A stretch of 63,136 bases of DNA from CAZVYS01 sp964630755 (GTDB lineage: Bacteria; Patescibacteriota; Microgenomatia; UBA1400; CG1-02-47-37). Where the stretch lies: contig CAZVYS010000003.1 of assembly GCA_964630755.1 (NCBI GenBank), positions 1 to 63,136 on the forward strand. Reading direction: 5' to 3'. The notes below the pieces were generated by a model that was not told the DNA's origin, made no database searches, and was given only the letters and a program-made list of their open reading frames with translations. Shown piece by piece: positions 25,308 to 33,648 of this stretch (positions are counted from its first letter, which is position 1; the number at the start of each line of letters is the position of its first letter). Position numbers and translations under genes: made by a program.

Positions 25308-25941
25308 TAACTAACTCCTTAAACTTCTCATGCTGACCCTCAACATCTTTAGCTTTCCACATAGCACTACCAATCGCTAGCACATCAGCGCCATACTTAA
25401 CACACTTCTTGATCGTTTTCTCATTCACTCCCCCATCTACACATATTTCTTTTTCAAAACCCTTTGTTCTTAAATCTTTTACTTTTGCTAAACCTTTCTC
25501 ACTTAAGCTTTGCTTTTCTTTCCCTGCCCTAACAGTCATTATCAATAACTGATCACATTCTTTAACCACCATCCAGTCAAGCTCTCTCAATTCCGTTTCT
25601 AAATCAACTGCTAAGCCAGTCTTAATCCCTAGCCTTTTTCCCTCTTCCACAAACTCTCTCTGATTGCTCATATTTTCAATATGTCCTACCACCAACTCAA
25701 CTGCTTCATCAGCACATAACTTAAGCCATTCAATTGGCTCTAGTACCATTAAATGCACCTCTCGCTTTAAAGTTGTAGCCTGGCCAACCATTCTCTCAAC
25801 TCCTAAACTTGGTTGTTGACTAAACTCCTCATCAGCTATATCAAGCTGCACACTCTCCACTAACCCTTCATATAACTCTAGCCTGTCTATTAAAGCCACC
25901 TCATCTAACACAAATATAGTCGGCACTATTCTTATATTCAT
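25297..25941 (-). CDS. Ribulose-phosphate 3-epimerase family protein, altered metal site
   Basis: 214-residue TIM-barrel protein of the Rpe family, which interconverts ribulose-5-P and xylulose-5-P. Seen: VQLDIADEEF (31-40), EVHLMV (61-66) and VDGGVNEKTI (168-177). Rpe normally has His at the first metal position (HxDIMDG); here it is Gln32, while D34, H63 and D169 are kept, and the following MDG is ADEE. It may be a weak or different epimerase. TATAAT ends 6 nt before ATG 25941, a leaderless start. It lies between gap and the PfkB gene. Confidence 0.78.
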   Translation of the reverse strand: MNIRIVPTIFVLDEVALIDRLELYEGLVESVQLDIADEEFSQQPSLGVERMVGQATTLKREVHLMVLEPIEWLKLCADEAVELVVGHIENMSNQREFVEEGKRLGIKTGLAVDLETELRELDWMVVKECDQLLIMTVRAGKEKQSLSEKGLAKVKDLRTKGFEKEICVDGGVNEKTIKKCVKYGADVLAIGSAMWKAKDVEGQHEKFKELVNEV

Positions 25942-25947
25942 AATCCC

Positions 25948-25953
25948 ATTATA
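25948..25953 (-). promoter_or_regulatory. -10 box TATAAT, leaderless start of the epimerase gene
   Basis: Minus-strand TATAAT, then GGGATT, then ATG 25941. Gap is exactly 6 nt. Confidence 0.6.
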
Positions 25954-25965
25954 TAAAGTCTTAAG

Positions 25966-26042
25966 CCTTCTACCAATAGCCGAATGATGAATATCATTCG
26001 CCTAAATCACTTAACTAAGTTTACCCTGCGAATGCAGGGCTA
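25966..26042 (+). repeat. F1 repeat copy 10, end of the gap gene
   Basis: Flank CTACCAATAGC; stem 1 CGAATGATGAATATCATTCG at 25981-26000; stem 2 CCCTGCGAATGCAGGG at 26024-26039, which supplies the C-terminal ALHSQGKLS of GAPDH on the other strand. Confidence 0.9.
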
Positions 26043-27024
26043 ACTCCATCATTCTAATTACATAGCCCCATTCATTATCATACCAGCTCAAGATCTTCAC
26101 CAAGTCTCCGTCAATAACTCTAGTCATATCCATATCTACCAACGATGAAAACTCACTCCCAACTATGTCCGATGACACAATTGGCTTATCAGTTACTCCC
26201 AAAACTCCTTTTAAATCCCCATCAGCCGCTAATGCCAATGCCTTATTTACCTCTTCTTTTGTCGTTTTTTTCTCAGTTAAAAAAGTAAAATCTGTTAAAG
26301 AACCTGTTAAAATCGGCACTCTCACCGAAATGCCATCAAACAAACCTTTCACTTCTTTTATTACTTTGCCTGTCGTTTCAGCTGCTCCAGTTGTTGTTGG
26401 CACAATATTAAAACAGCCTGCCCTACCTCTTCGTAAATCTTTGTGAGAGTTATCTACCATTCTTTGACCAGAAGTTACTGCGTGAATGGTTGTCATGCCA
26501 GCTTTTTTTATCCCAAACTCTTTTAATATCACTTTCACTACTGGACCAACGCAATTTGTCGTACAACTTGCATTAGAAAACACCTTTTTGTCCTTTGCTT
26601 CATTCTCATTAATCCCCATCATAAAAATACCTTCATCTGTTCCTTTAGGCGGGGCTGACAAAAGCACCCTCTTAGCTCCAGCCTCAAGATGATCATCAGC
26701 TTCTTCAATAGTTCTAAACTTGCCAGTGCATTCCAAAACCAAATCCACTCCCATTTTCTTCCACGGTAAATCTTTAGGCTCGCTGATCGCCATTACCGGA
26801 ATCTCTACAGAATCTACTACTAAATTATCTCCTTTGGCTTTTACTTTTCCTTGATACTTGCCGTAAACCGTATCGTACTCAAACAAATGAGCCCAACCAG
26901 CTACATCTACTCGACCAGATGTATTTATAGCCACAAATTCCATCTTATCTCGATGATGTTTTAACCCCGCTCTCAAAGCTAATCTCCCAATTCTACCAAA
27001 TCCATTAATAGCTACTTTTAACAT
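26011..27024 (-). CDS. gap: Glyceraldehyde-3-phosphate dehydrogenase
   Basis: Phosphorylating GAPDH of glycolysis, 337 residues. Seen: NAD-binding INGFGRIGRLALR (6-18), catalytic SCTTNC (Cys154), His181 in TTIHAVT, and WYDNEWGY near the end. The residue after the second strand, usually Asp (INDL) that selects NAD, is Thr35 in AINTSG, which may allow NADP. The C-terminus past RMMELA is built from F1 copy 10. It follows rpiB by 3 nt. Confidence 0.96.
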   Translation of the reverse strand: MLKVAINGFGRIGRLALRAGLKHHRDKMEFVAINTSGRVDVAGWAHLFEYDTVYGKYQGKVKAKGDNLVVDSVEIPVMAISEPKDLPWKKMGVDLVLECTGKFRTIEEADDHLEAGAKRVLLSAPPKGTDEGIFMMGINENEAKDKKVFSNASCTTNCVGPVVKVILKEFGIKKAGMTTIHAVTSGQRMVDNSHKDLRRGRAGCFNIVPTTTGAAETTGKVIKEVKGLFDGISVRVPILTGSLTDFTFLTEKKTTKEEVNKALALAADGDLKGVLGVTDKPIVSSDIVGSEFSSLVDMDMTRVIDGDLVKILSWYDNEWGYVIRMMELALHSQGKLS

Positions 27025-27026
27025 AC

Positions 27027-27503
27027 TTAATCCTTCTGCCCACTCAAACCGCTAAGCTTTTGATGAGCCTCTATTTTTTTTATTTTTTCAACTCTACGAA
27101 TATTTCGCTCTTGTTTACCATACTCTGTTTTCAAGAACACGTCTATCATCATTTTTGCCTTTTTTTCATTAAAATAATCAGCCGCTAAACTCAATACATT
27201 AGCTTGATCATACTCTACTCCATGCTTTACCTGCTCAACATCAAAACCCAATACGCTTCTTGCTCCATTTACTTTATTAACTGCTATATTTACCCCCACT
27301 CCAGAACCACAAATCACAATTCCTTTACTATTGCTCTTGCCCACCGCCTTGCCTACTTTTAGCGCATAATCAGGATAATCATCTTTTATGTCTAGCTGCT
27401 TATTCCCCATGTCCTCATACCCTACTCCCCAGCCAACCAGCCACTCTTTTATCTTCTCCTTTAACTCAAAACCCCGATGATCTGCGCCTAAATAAACTTT
27501 CAT
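27027..27503 (-). CDS. rpiB: Ribose-5-phosphate isomerase B
   Basis: RpiB interconverts ribose-5-P and ribulose-5-P. 158 residues. Seen: GADHRGFELKEKI (6-18), CGSGVGVNIAVNKVNGARSV with the catalytic-region Cys (about 67-86) and the NVLSLAADYF block. Normal length with a slightly extended basic tail. It overlaps the LOG gene by ATGA at 27500-27503. Together with the epimerase-like gene and GAPDH it forms a pentose-phosphate/lower glycolysis operon. Confidence 0.94.
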   Translation of the reverse strand: MKVYLGADHRGFELKEKIKEWLVGWGVGYEDMGNKQLDIKDDYPDYALKVGKAVGKSNSKGIVICGSGVGVNIAVNKVNGARSVLGFDVEQVKHGVEYDQANVLSLAADYFNEKKAKMMIDVFLKTEYGKQERNIRRVEKIKKIEAHQKLSGLSGQKD

Positions 27504-28120
27504 GTCATGAACGCCTTTTCACTACATACTTTACAATGCGAGTGGTCAGCTTTATTCATTTCGTCTTCAAACTGGCTAATTGCCTCTATCATTTCTTTGT
27601 CATTTTCAACAATCTTAAACACTTTAGACGCATCTGGTCTAATCTTCATATTATCTCGCATCACCTTAACTACCTTTTCCCAAAACCTACCATATAAAAT
27701 AAATGGTTTATGATGTGGATAATAAAGCCTGGCTAAAACCCAACTAGTTCCAAACTCGCTAACCGTTCCAGTTCCTCCATTAAAAATTACATAACAATCA
27801 GCATGCTCCATTAACTTAAACATCCGTTCAATATAATTCTCTGTCTTAATCTCTTTATCTACTCGATTAGCTACGTATCGTCCTTCAAACCCTGGTGCGT
27901 CTTTAGGGTTAAAAGTTATCGCCACCGTCTCTCCGCTCACTGACTCCGCTCCTTGAGTCGATGCATCCATAATTCCCGGACCGCCGCCATTAACTATTGT
28001 GTAACCCTTCTTGGCTAATGTTTGAGCTGCCTTAAATGCTTGCTTGTATTCCTTTGTCTTTTTCCCATAGTCAGAATACCCAAAAAAAGCAATATTTTTT
28101 ATAAATCTACCCGGTGTCAT
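27500..28120 (-). CDS. LOG family (TIGR00730-type) nucleotide phosphoribohydrolase-like protein
   Basis: 206 residues from ATG 28120. Seen: NGGGPGIMDASTQGA (the LOG family GGGxGxM) and FNGGTGTVSEFG (PGGxGTxxE with Pro replaced by Asn). Known relatives cleave nucleoside 5'-monophosphates to base and ribose-5-P, which fits its coupling with rpiB. I start at ATG 28120 because TATATT lies 9 nt upstream; an upstream in-frame start would read through the promoter. It ends with a charged HCKVCSEKAF tail holding a CxxC. Confidence 0.85.
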   Translation of the reverse strand: MTPGRFIKNIAFFGYSDYGKKTKEYKQAFKAAQTLAKKGYTIVNGGGPGIMDASTQGAESVSGETVAITFNPKDAPGFEGRYVANRVDKEIKTENYIERMFKLMEHADCYVIFNGGTGTVSEFGTSWVLARLYYPHHKPFILYGRFWEKVVKVMRDNMKIRPDASKVFKIVENDKEMIEAISQFEDEMNKADHSHCKVCSEKAFMT

Positions 28121-28153
28121 CTTGACACTAATATAGCACAAAACGAAGTTTTC

Positions 28154-28687
28154 TTAAAAACTCCCCTCAAGCACATGCTTGTCTGGTGCTTCGTCACCAT
28201 CTTCTGCCTCCAAAGTCACTACCACTCCCTCAAAATCACTCTTGTCTCCTTCTGCAGAATAATAAAGGCTTCCTTTACCTTCAGCTTCTGGTAATCTGCC
28301 TGTTGAAAAAAATCCGTCTTTGCCTACCAACCAACCTTCATAAAAATAGCCCTTTTCTAAAGGCTTTAAACCACTAGCATCAACCTTATGAACAAACTCA
28401 CCTTCAGCAAAATGCCTCCAGGCTGTACCCACTGCTTGACCTTGAGCTACATCTTTCAAAACCGTCATCTCAACTCCCTGTTTGGCAAACTTATCCTCAA
28501 TCTCTTGTTTTTCAACCTCACTCATTGGTTCTGGCAACTCTTCCACCATTTGATTAGAAGGTTCTAAATTTATCTCTGGCATTACCTCTTCCTCTTGACC
28601 GCTTCTTCTTGCTATCCAAAATCCTCCCACTACCAAAACTACTACAACCATCGCTCCGAATAACTGCTTCATTCTCTGATTTTCCAT
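28154..28687 (-). CDS. Membrane-anchored RskA-like (anti-sigma domain) protein
   Basis: 177 residues. One transmembrane helix (about 9-26), a spacer, then a globular domain with YFYEGWLVGKDGFFSTGRLP, a GSLYY segment and VVVTLEAEDGDEAPDKHVLEGSF, the typical ending of the C-terminal anti-sigma (RskA-like) domain. No zinc-binding N-terminal domain is present, so it may only sense or bind something outside the cell. GGGGAG precedes ATG 28687. It is transcribed toward the LOG operon. Confidence 0.75.
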   Translation of the reverse strand: MENQRMKQLFGAMVVVVLVVGGFWIARRSGQEEEVMPEINLEPSNQMVEELPEPMSEVEKQEIEDKFAKQGVEMTVLKDVAQGQAVGTAWRHFAEGEFVHKVDASGLKPLEKGYFYEGWLVGKDGFFSTGRLPEAEGKGSLYYSAEGDKSDFEGVVVTLEAEDGDEAPDKHVLEGSF

Positions 28688-28810
28688 ATTTTTCTCCCCT
28701 TATCCCTTAACTTGGGATTTAATTAATTAAACTTATCTTATAATTTATCCTATATCCATAATCTTTTCAAGCCTTATTTTAGTTAGTTCAAATTTAGTAT
28801 AATAAGCTTT
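28688..28810. promoter_or_regulatory. Divergent promoter region (anti-sigma-like / glycosyltransferase)
   Basis: 123 bp. On the plus strand TATAAT at 28798-28803 lies 7 nt before ATG 28811 (leaderless). The minus-strand gene has a ribosome site GGGGAG but I see no confident -35/-10. No repeats. Confidence 0.55.
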
Positions 28811-29926
28811 ATGCCTAAAAGAATCCTGATTCTTACCACCGACGCTGGGGGTGGCCACATTGCTATTACTAACGCTGTCTGTCAATACCTCAAGCTCATA
28901 CCCAATAAAACTCTTGTAAAAACTCTTAACACCACCCTGGCTATCACCTCACCCGCTTATCGATTGGTCGGTGAATACTTTTCTTCTTTTCACCAAACCA
29001 ACTGGCAAGCCAGTAACTCGCCTAAAGCCGCTAAACTACTTAATCAACTCAACACTCCCTTGCTTTTACCCAAACTCATTAAATCAGTTAATACTTTTAA
29101 GCCAAACCTTATCATCGCAACAGATCCTTTTTCTCCTTATACTCTCAAGGTTGCCCTACATAACCTCAAGCTCAAAATCCCCTACCTTATAGTTGTCGCT
29201 GATCCTTTTACTATCCATCATGCCTGGACAGCTAATAAAAATGCCAACCACTATCTTGCTCCTACCAAAGAAGTAAAGCAAATTCTTGTCAAAAGAAACA
29301 TCAAGGCTTCAAACATAACTGTCACTGGTCTACCTTTGCGCCAAACTGTTTTTACTCCCCAAATCAACCAGTCACAAGCCCGTTACCATCTCAACTTAGA
29401 TCCAGAAAAAATCACTCTATTTATCGGTGGCAGCGGTGAAGGCCATGGCCAAATCCACAAACTCACCAAAAACATCCTTACACACCCTCAAGCTAAATCT
29501 CGTTGCCAACTAATCGTTGTCGCTGGCAAAAACAAGCTCTTAAAATCTCGCCTAAATACCCTTAAAAAGAAACACCCTCAACTCAAATTCTTTGGCTATA
29601 CTGACCTAATTGACCAACTAATCATCGCTTCTGACTTTGTAGTTGGCAAACCAGGACCCAACATATTATTCGAAAGCCTCATGTTAAATAAACCTTTTCT
29701 GGCTACCAGCCAACCCTTAAGTCAAGAGCTCGGCAACTATCACTACATCACCCAGCAAAAGCTTGGTCTAGTCACCCATAAACCCGCCCGCACTCTAGAA
29801 GCCATCATCAAACTTGTCAATCATCCTCGCCTTTTGAAAACCTTTCAACCAGGCATTAAAAAACATCAACGCCTCTACCAAAACACTCCTCAAGCTACTC
29901 TAAAAGTAATCCAAAAATACCTCTAA
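28811..29926 (+). CDS. Glycosyltransferase of the MGDG synthase / MurG superfamily (GT28-like)
   Basis: 371 residues, GT-B fold. Seen: N-terminal LTTDAGGGHIAITNAV (about 8-23), the glycolipid-type loop found in diacylglycerol glucosyltransferases; LIIATDPFSPYTL; LIVVADPFTIHHAWT; and C-terminal LFIGGSGEGHGQ plus VVGKPGPNILFESLMLNKPFLAT, the nucleotide-sugar site. Probably makes a membrane glycolipid from diacylglycerol and a UDP-sugar. It is followed by a strong terminator. Confidence 0.86.
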   Translation: MPKRILILTTDAGGGHIAITNAVCQYLKLIPNKTLVKTLNTTLAITSPAYRLVGEYFSSFHQTNWQASNSPKAAKLLNQLNTPLLLPKLIKSVNTFKPNLIIATDPFSPYTLKVALHNLKLKIPYLIVVADPFTIHHAWTANKNANHYLAPTKEVKQILVKRNIKASNITVTGLPLRQTVFTPQINQSQARYHLNLDPEKITLFIGGSGEGHGQIHKLTKNILTHPQAKSRCQLIVVAGKNKLLKSRLNTLKKKHPQLKFFGYTDLIDQLIIASDFVVGKPGPNILFESLMLNKPFLATSQPLSQELGNYHYITQQKLGLVTHKPARTLEAIIKLVNHPRLLKTFQPGIKKHQRLYQNTPQATLKVIQKYL

Positions 29927-29936
29927 ACAACAAAAA

Positions 29937-29990
29937 CCCCCCAGATGATTGTCAACCATTAGTTGATCCATCAGAGGGGCTCTTTTTTAT
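29937..29990 (+). terminator. Rho-independent terminator of the glycosyltransferase gene
   Basis: CCCC/GGGG, GATG/CATC and TCAAC/GTTGA nested helices around loop CATTA, followed by CTCTTTTTTATTT. It may also serve the convergent small gene, since an A-rich run precedes it. Confidence 0.8.
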
Positions 29991-30001
29991 TTAAAATCCG
30001 C

Positions 30002-30199
30002 TTATTTTTTCTTAAGAACTGGCATGCCTGTTCTCTTTGTCTCCATAACTTCCATTCCAGCTGGAACTTCGTCTAAGGAACCATCGCGGACATCTCGGGC
30101 GAAGAAATAAATTCTTTGTTTCTTACCACCACGTAGAGTTACGTCTTTGAAGTGAAGATAATAAGTCACTCCTTTTGAGTTTGTGTATGAAAAAGCCAT
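30002..30199 (-). CDS. Small conserved basic protein, likely highly expressed
   Basis: 65 residues, soluble and basic: AFSYTNSKGVTYYLHFKDVT then LRGGKKQRIYFFARD and a MPVLKKK tail. I recognise the YYLHxxxVxLRgGkkQxIYFFA style as a recurrent CPR small protein, with no known function. The ribosome site AGGAGGTGA is a full anti-SD match, and the gene has its own TTGACA promoter and a structured leader shared with the gene at 50076, so high expression or leader control is likely. Confidence 0.82.
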   Translation of the reverse strand: MAFSYTNSKGVTYYLHFKDVTLRGGKKQRIYFFARDVRDGSLDEVPAGMEVMETKRTGMPVLKKK

Positions 30200-30268
30200 T
30201 TGTACTCACCTCCTCTGAATATTGCTGCAGTTGTTACGAACCTTTGTAGCGTTCGTAACCTGCTCATA
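30200..30268 (-). promoter_or_regulatory. Structured 5' leader with F2 hairpin, shared with the 50076 gene
   Basis: Hairpin GTTACGAAC/GTTCGTAAC (30233-30259, 9 bp, 9-nt loop), then AACTGCAGC, ATATT and AGGAGGTGAG. The whole ~70 nt aligns with the leader at 50541-50607, with a paired A-T to C-G change in the stem. Confidence 0.78.
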
Positions 30269-30295
30269 ATCGGGCAGTTTTAATATTACAGAGGT

Positions 30296-30325
30296 AGCCT
30301 ATCCTAGTTTTCTGTACTTTGTCAA
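30296..30325 (-). promoter_or_regulatory. Promoter of the 30002 gene
   Basis: -35 TTGACA at 30320-30325 (minus strand), 18-nt spacer, -10-like TAGGCT at 30296-30301. The transcript would have a ~90-nt leader. Confidence 0.55.
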
Positions 30326-30351
30326 GAGGAACACCTCAAGAAGATTATAGG

Positions 30352-30579
30352 CTATTCCTTAGGCCAAACCTTTTCATTAGTTTCCGTATCATAAAGCTCG
30401 ATCGCATTAGTCGGGCAACTTTGAGCTCCTAAAAGCACATTTTCCGGCGTATCTCCATCCTCAGATATTAAAACTGCAATATTATCATCGTCTAGTTTGT
30501 AAGTTCCTGGTGCAATCCCCACACAACTAGCCGCACTTATACACTTATCTCTTATTATTTTTATCTTGTATTTTGCCAT
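30352..30579 (-). CDS. Single-cluster ferredoxin, probably [3Fe-4S] type
   Basis: 75-residue electron carrier. Cluster ligands C13, C19 and C55 (DKCISAASC...AQSCPTNAI). The middle ligand of the usual CxxCxxC is Ala, leaving three Cys, which points to [3Fe-4S] or a [4Fe-4S] with a non-Cys ligand. It lies 33 nt after a methyltransferase and near a ferredoxin-reductase-like flavoprotein, its possible partner. Confidence 0.9.
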   Translation of the reverse strand: MAKYKIKIIRDKCISAASCVGIAPGTYKLDDDNIAVLISEDGDTPENVLLGAQSCPTNAIELYDTETNEKVWPKE

Positions 30580-30612
30580 AAAGCCTCCTTTTTATTTACT
30601 CTAACAACTCAC

Positions 30613-31197
30613 TTAGCTCAGGTCAACTATAAACAGCCTGTGTTTTGTTGGTTTAAGCCAAAATGGTTTAATTTTTCTAACCATAATCCTTCTACCTCCT
30701 AGTCTTTTTAACACTTCGATCCAATCCTTTTCCGATCTAAAATTTAAAGCCATTTCCATATCCTTATCTATTAGTTTATTTCCAAAATCAAACATCTTAA
30801 CTAACTGTAGCTCCAACCAATTAGAATACACATCTTCAAAAATTATCAATCTTTTCTTTGCTACCCTGATACTCTCTCTCAACAACTGCTCCTGCTCTTT
30901 TATATGATGAAAAACATAAACTGCATAAACCACCTCAAAACTCTTATTATTAAACGGAATCTTATTGCCATCATACTGTCTAAACTTTATATTTGTTTTA
31001 ATATTATCCAACACATCAACTCCCATTAATCTAATTTTCTTCTTTTCCTCCAACCTACTCCCCACCCAACCACCTCCGCAACCAAAATCAAGCACCCTAC
31101 TATTTACTTTTATATACGAACTTAAATCATCAGCAACTTTCTCAGCCCGACGCTTATAAATCCTTGTCTTTAGTCTTGTCCGCCAATCCATCTTCAA
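30613..31197 (-). CDS. SAM-dependent methyltransferase (class I)
   Basis: 194 residues. SAM-binding VLDFGCGGGWVGSRL (about 35-49), acidic VDVLDN after strand 2 and VVYAVYVFHHIKEQEQLL (about 89-106, typical of methyltransferase 11). Substrate unknown. It overlaps the flavoprotein gene by ATGA, so the two are one transcript with the ferredoxin downstream. Confidence 0.82.
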   Translation of the reverse strand: MKMDWRTRLKTRIYKRRAEKVADDLSSYIKVNSRVLDFGCGGGWVGSRLEEKKKIRLMGVDVLDNIKTNIKFRQYDGNKIPFNNKSFEVVYAVYVFHHIKEQEQLLRESIRVAKKRLIIFEDVYSNWLELQLVKMFDFGNKLIDKDMEMALNFRSEKDWIEVLKRLGGRRIMVRKIKPFWLKPTKHRLFIVDLS

Positions 31198-31904
31198 AAA
31201 AACTTCTCAAAGTGAACCTGATCTTTAGGAACCCCCATCTCCATCAATAATTGACTAACCTCCTCAATCATTTCTTTATTGCCGCAAAGATAGGCTCCCC
31301 AATCTGGGCCTAATTGATCTTCATCCTTAATACACTCTGTCACATAACCAGAACACATTGGCCATAAATCTGGCGGTTTAGATAAAGTCAGATGAAAGTT
31401 AAAATTATCATAATACTGATGAAACCGCCTAAAATCTTCCTCCCAAAACATATCTTCAACAAACCGCAGCCCCCAATGAAGCAAAATCTCTCTTTTATCT
31501 CTCTTAAATTCTAATCTATCTAGAACCATTGACCTTAAAGGCGCAATCCCCGATCCAGTGGCAACAAACAATAGTTTTTTCTCTTTTTTGCTCTCTTCCA
31601 ACACAAACTGACCCAAAGGCCCCATAAAATTAACCTCATCTCCGGGTTTTCTAGTCTTTAAAAAGTTGGCTCCTTTTCCTCCGGGTGAAATATCCACACA
31701 AATCTCGACCGCGTGATTCATGGCTGGTGCCGAAGCCACTGAATAGCTTCGCCTTTCTCCTCCACCAATATCTATTGACACATACTGCCCAGCTTGAAAA
31801 TCTATTCGATACGGCTCCAATAACTCTATATGTAAATACTGAAACTTCTCATTTATTAAAATGTGTTCTGAAACTTTAGCTTTATATTGATTTGGCTTTT
31901 GCAT
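31194..31904 (-). CDS. FAD/NAD(P)-binding ferredoxin reductase-like protein
   Basis: 236 residues of the ferredoxin-NADP reductase superfamily. Seen: FAD motif RRSYSVASAP (about 51-60), GKGANFL, GPLGQF, and the NAD(P) site FVATGSGIAPLRSM (about 112-125), ending YLCGNKEMIEE and VHFEKFF. It resembles the gamma subunit of group 3 NiFe hydrogenases and dihydroorotate-dehydrogenase electron-transfer subunits, but lacks the C-terminal [2Fe-2S] Cys. With the nearby ferredoxin it could link NAD(P)H to the hydrogenase 10 kb away (inference). Confidence 0.85.
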   Translation of the reverse strand: MQKPNQYKAKVSEHILINEKFQYLHIELLEPYRIDFQAGQYVSIDIGGGERRSYSVASAPAMNHAVEICVDISPGGKGANFLKTRKPGDEVNFMGPLGQFVLEESKKEKKLLFVATGSGIAPLRSMVLDRLEFKRDKREILLHWGLRFVEDMFWEEDFRRFHQYYDNFNFHLTLSKPPDLWPMCSGYVTECIKDEDQLGPDWGAYLCGNKEMIEEVSQLLMEMGVPKDQVHFEKFF

Positions 31905-31948
31905 AACTATCTATTCTAATATATATTATATCCGCCTGCACATTGATT

Positions 31949-33088
31949 ATGATTTCTTATTCACACCTACCTATTCATGCCATTCGTCTCGGTTTTTACT
32001 CAGACACCTACTTTACTCGGGCTAAACACATTTTAACCAAAGACAAGCACCATCCAACTATTACTCACCAAGTTTTTCAAAAAAAAGGTCGAGTCATTAT
32101 CTGTGGTCTTAACGAAACCAAGACCCTTCTTAAAATCTGTGTTGGCTACTACAAAGATTATTCTCTGGCCAAAAAGCTTTTTACACAATTCCAAAGCCTC
32201 AATCACCCATCTACAGCTATTTCTAAGCTTTCTAAAAAACTTGACCAACTTTGGGTTAATCAATATTCAAAAATCAAGGTTAAGTCTTTAAAAGATGGCC
32301 AAGCTGCTAAAGCCAAAGAGCCCGTCATGCACATAATCGGAGACTACTCTCTCTTTGCTCATCTTGAAAATCTCTATTTAGGCATCTTAGCTCGACGCAC
32401 CCAGCTAGCCACTAATACTCATGCTTTAGTCAAAGCCGCCAATGACAAACCAGTCCTATCTTTTGCCAACCGCTCAGATTATTTTCTCAATCAAGAGGGT
32501 GATGGTTATGCCATTAATATTGGTGGGGCCAAAGCTATTAGCACCAACGCCATGGGCTCCTGGATTAATAAATCAGGTATCGGCACCATTCCTCACGCCT
32601 TAATTGTTGCCTATAATGGAAATATAACCAAAGCAGCTGCTAAATTTCATCAATACTTTCCCAAACAAAACGTTATTAGTTTAGTTGATTTTCACAATGA
32701 CTGCCTTAAAGGAGCCCTCGACACAGCTAATCAATTAGGTAAAAAACTCTGGGGAGTCAGATTAGACACCGCTGCTAACCAGGCCGATATTTCCACTCCC
32801 AACCACAAAGGCGTCAATCCTCTTTTAGTAAAAAAGCTCAGACTGGCTTTAGACCAAAACAGCTTCAATCACGTCAAAATCATTGTCTCTGGAGGCTTTA
32901 ACCCAGAAAAAATCGCCTTGTTTGAAAAACAAAATACTCCGGTTGATTTCTACGCCATTGGCTCATGGATCATGTCCCATGACAAAGGTAAATTTGACTT
33001 TACTGCCGACGCCGTCCAGCTTAATAGCAAAAATCTGGCCAAAGTCGGTAGAAAATACTCTCTCAATAAACGACTTAGATCATGGTAA
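31949..33088 (+). CDS. pncB: Nicotinate phosphoribosyltransferase
   Basis: NAD salvage enzyme joining nicotinate and PRPP, 379 residues. Seen: YSDTYFTRAKHIL at the N-terminus, VMHIIGDYSLFAHLENLYLGILAR (about 108-131), the GVRLDTAANQADIST block and VKIIVSGGFNPEKIALFE near the phosphate site. ATG 31949 is two codons after a weaker TTG. Its stop overlaps the pncA start (ATGGTAA), so both are coupled; together they recycle nicotinamide. Confidence 0.92.
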   Translation: MISYSHLPIHAIRLGFYSDTYFTRAKHILTKDKHHPTITHQVFQKKGRVIICGLNETKTLLKICVGYYKDYSLAKKLFTQFQSLNHPSTAISKLSKKLDQLWVNQYSKIKVKSLKDGQAAKAKEPVMHIIGDYSLFAHLENLYLGILARRTQLATNTHALVKAANDKPVLSFANRSDYFLNQEGDGYAINIGGAKAISTNAMGSWINKSGIGTIPHALIVAYNGNITKAAAKFHQYFPKQNVISLVDFHNDCLKGALDTANQLGKKLWGVRLDTAANQADISTPNHKGVNPLLVKKLRLALDQNSFNHVKIIVSGGFNPEKIALFEKQNTPVDFYAIGSWIMSHDKGKFDFTADAVQLNSKNLAKVGRKYSLNKRLRSW

Positions 33089-33648
33089 AACTAAACCCTT
33101 CAACCGACGCTTTAATAATTGTCGATCTTCAAAACGACTTCTGTCCCAATGGAGCTTTAGCTGTTCCAAAAGGAAATACTATTATCAAACCCGTCAATCA
33201 ACTTGTTAAAAAATTTACACATGTCTTTGCCACTCTAGACTGGCATCCAAGCAACCACTGCACCTTTAACACTCAAGGCGGAGACTGGCCTATACATTGC
33301 TTGGCATTCTCAACTGGAGCCAAGCTTCACTCCAAGCTTAGAATTCCCCAAGCTAAACTAGTCTATAAAGGTACCAATCCTCAAGACCTAGCCTTTTCAG
33401 GCTTTGATCATACCAACTTAAAAAAACTCCTTAATCAAAATAAAATCACTCGTTTATTTATCTGCGGCTTAGCCACTGATTACTGCGTCAAAGAAACTGT
33501 CCTAGATGCCTTAAAACATCAATTTACAGTTTATCTTCTCAAAGACTGCATCAAAGGAGTTAACCTTAAACCAAATGACTCTCAAAAAGCCATTAAGAAA
33601 ATGGGCAATAAAGGCGCCAAAATAATTACTTCTTCTTTCCTTGAATAA
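33082..33648 (+). CDS. pncA: Nicotinamidase (isochorismatase family)
   Basis: Hydrolyses nicotinamide to nicotinate for PncB. 188 residues. Catalytic Asp in IIVDLQNDFCPNGALAV (Asp13), metal ligands in DWHPSNHCTF, Lys in KLVYKGT and nucleophile Cys in GLATDYCV (Cys133). Full family length. Its last 23 bp overlap the 3' end of the convergent DUF1858 gene. Confidence 0.95.
   Translation: MVKLNPSTDALIIVDLQNDFCPNGALAVPKGNTIIKPVNQLVKKFTHVFATLDWHPSNHCTFNTQGGDWPIHCLAFSTGAKLHSKLRIPQAKLVYKGTNPQDLAFSGFDHTNLKKLLNQNKITRLFICGLATDYCVKETVLDALKHQFTVYLLKDCIKGVNLKPNDSQKAIKKMGNKGAKIITSSFLE

Noticed and set aside
30002..30199. Ribosomal protein identity for the basic 65-residue protein
   Set aside because: No ribosomal-protein motif fits; only the strong ribosome site suggested it.
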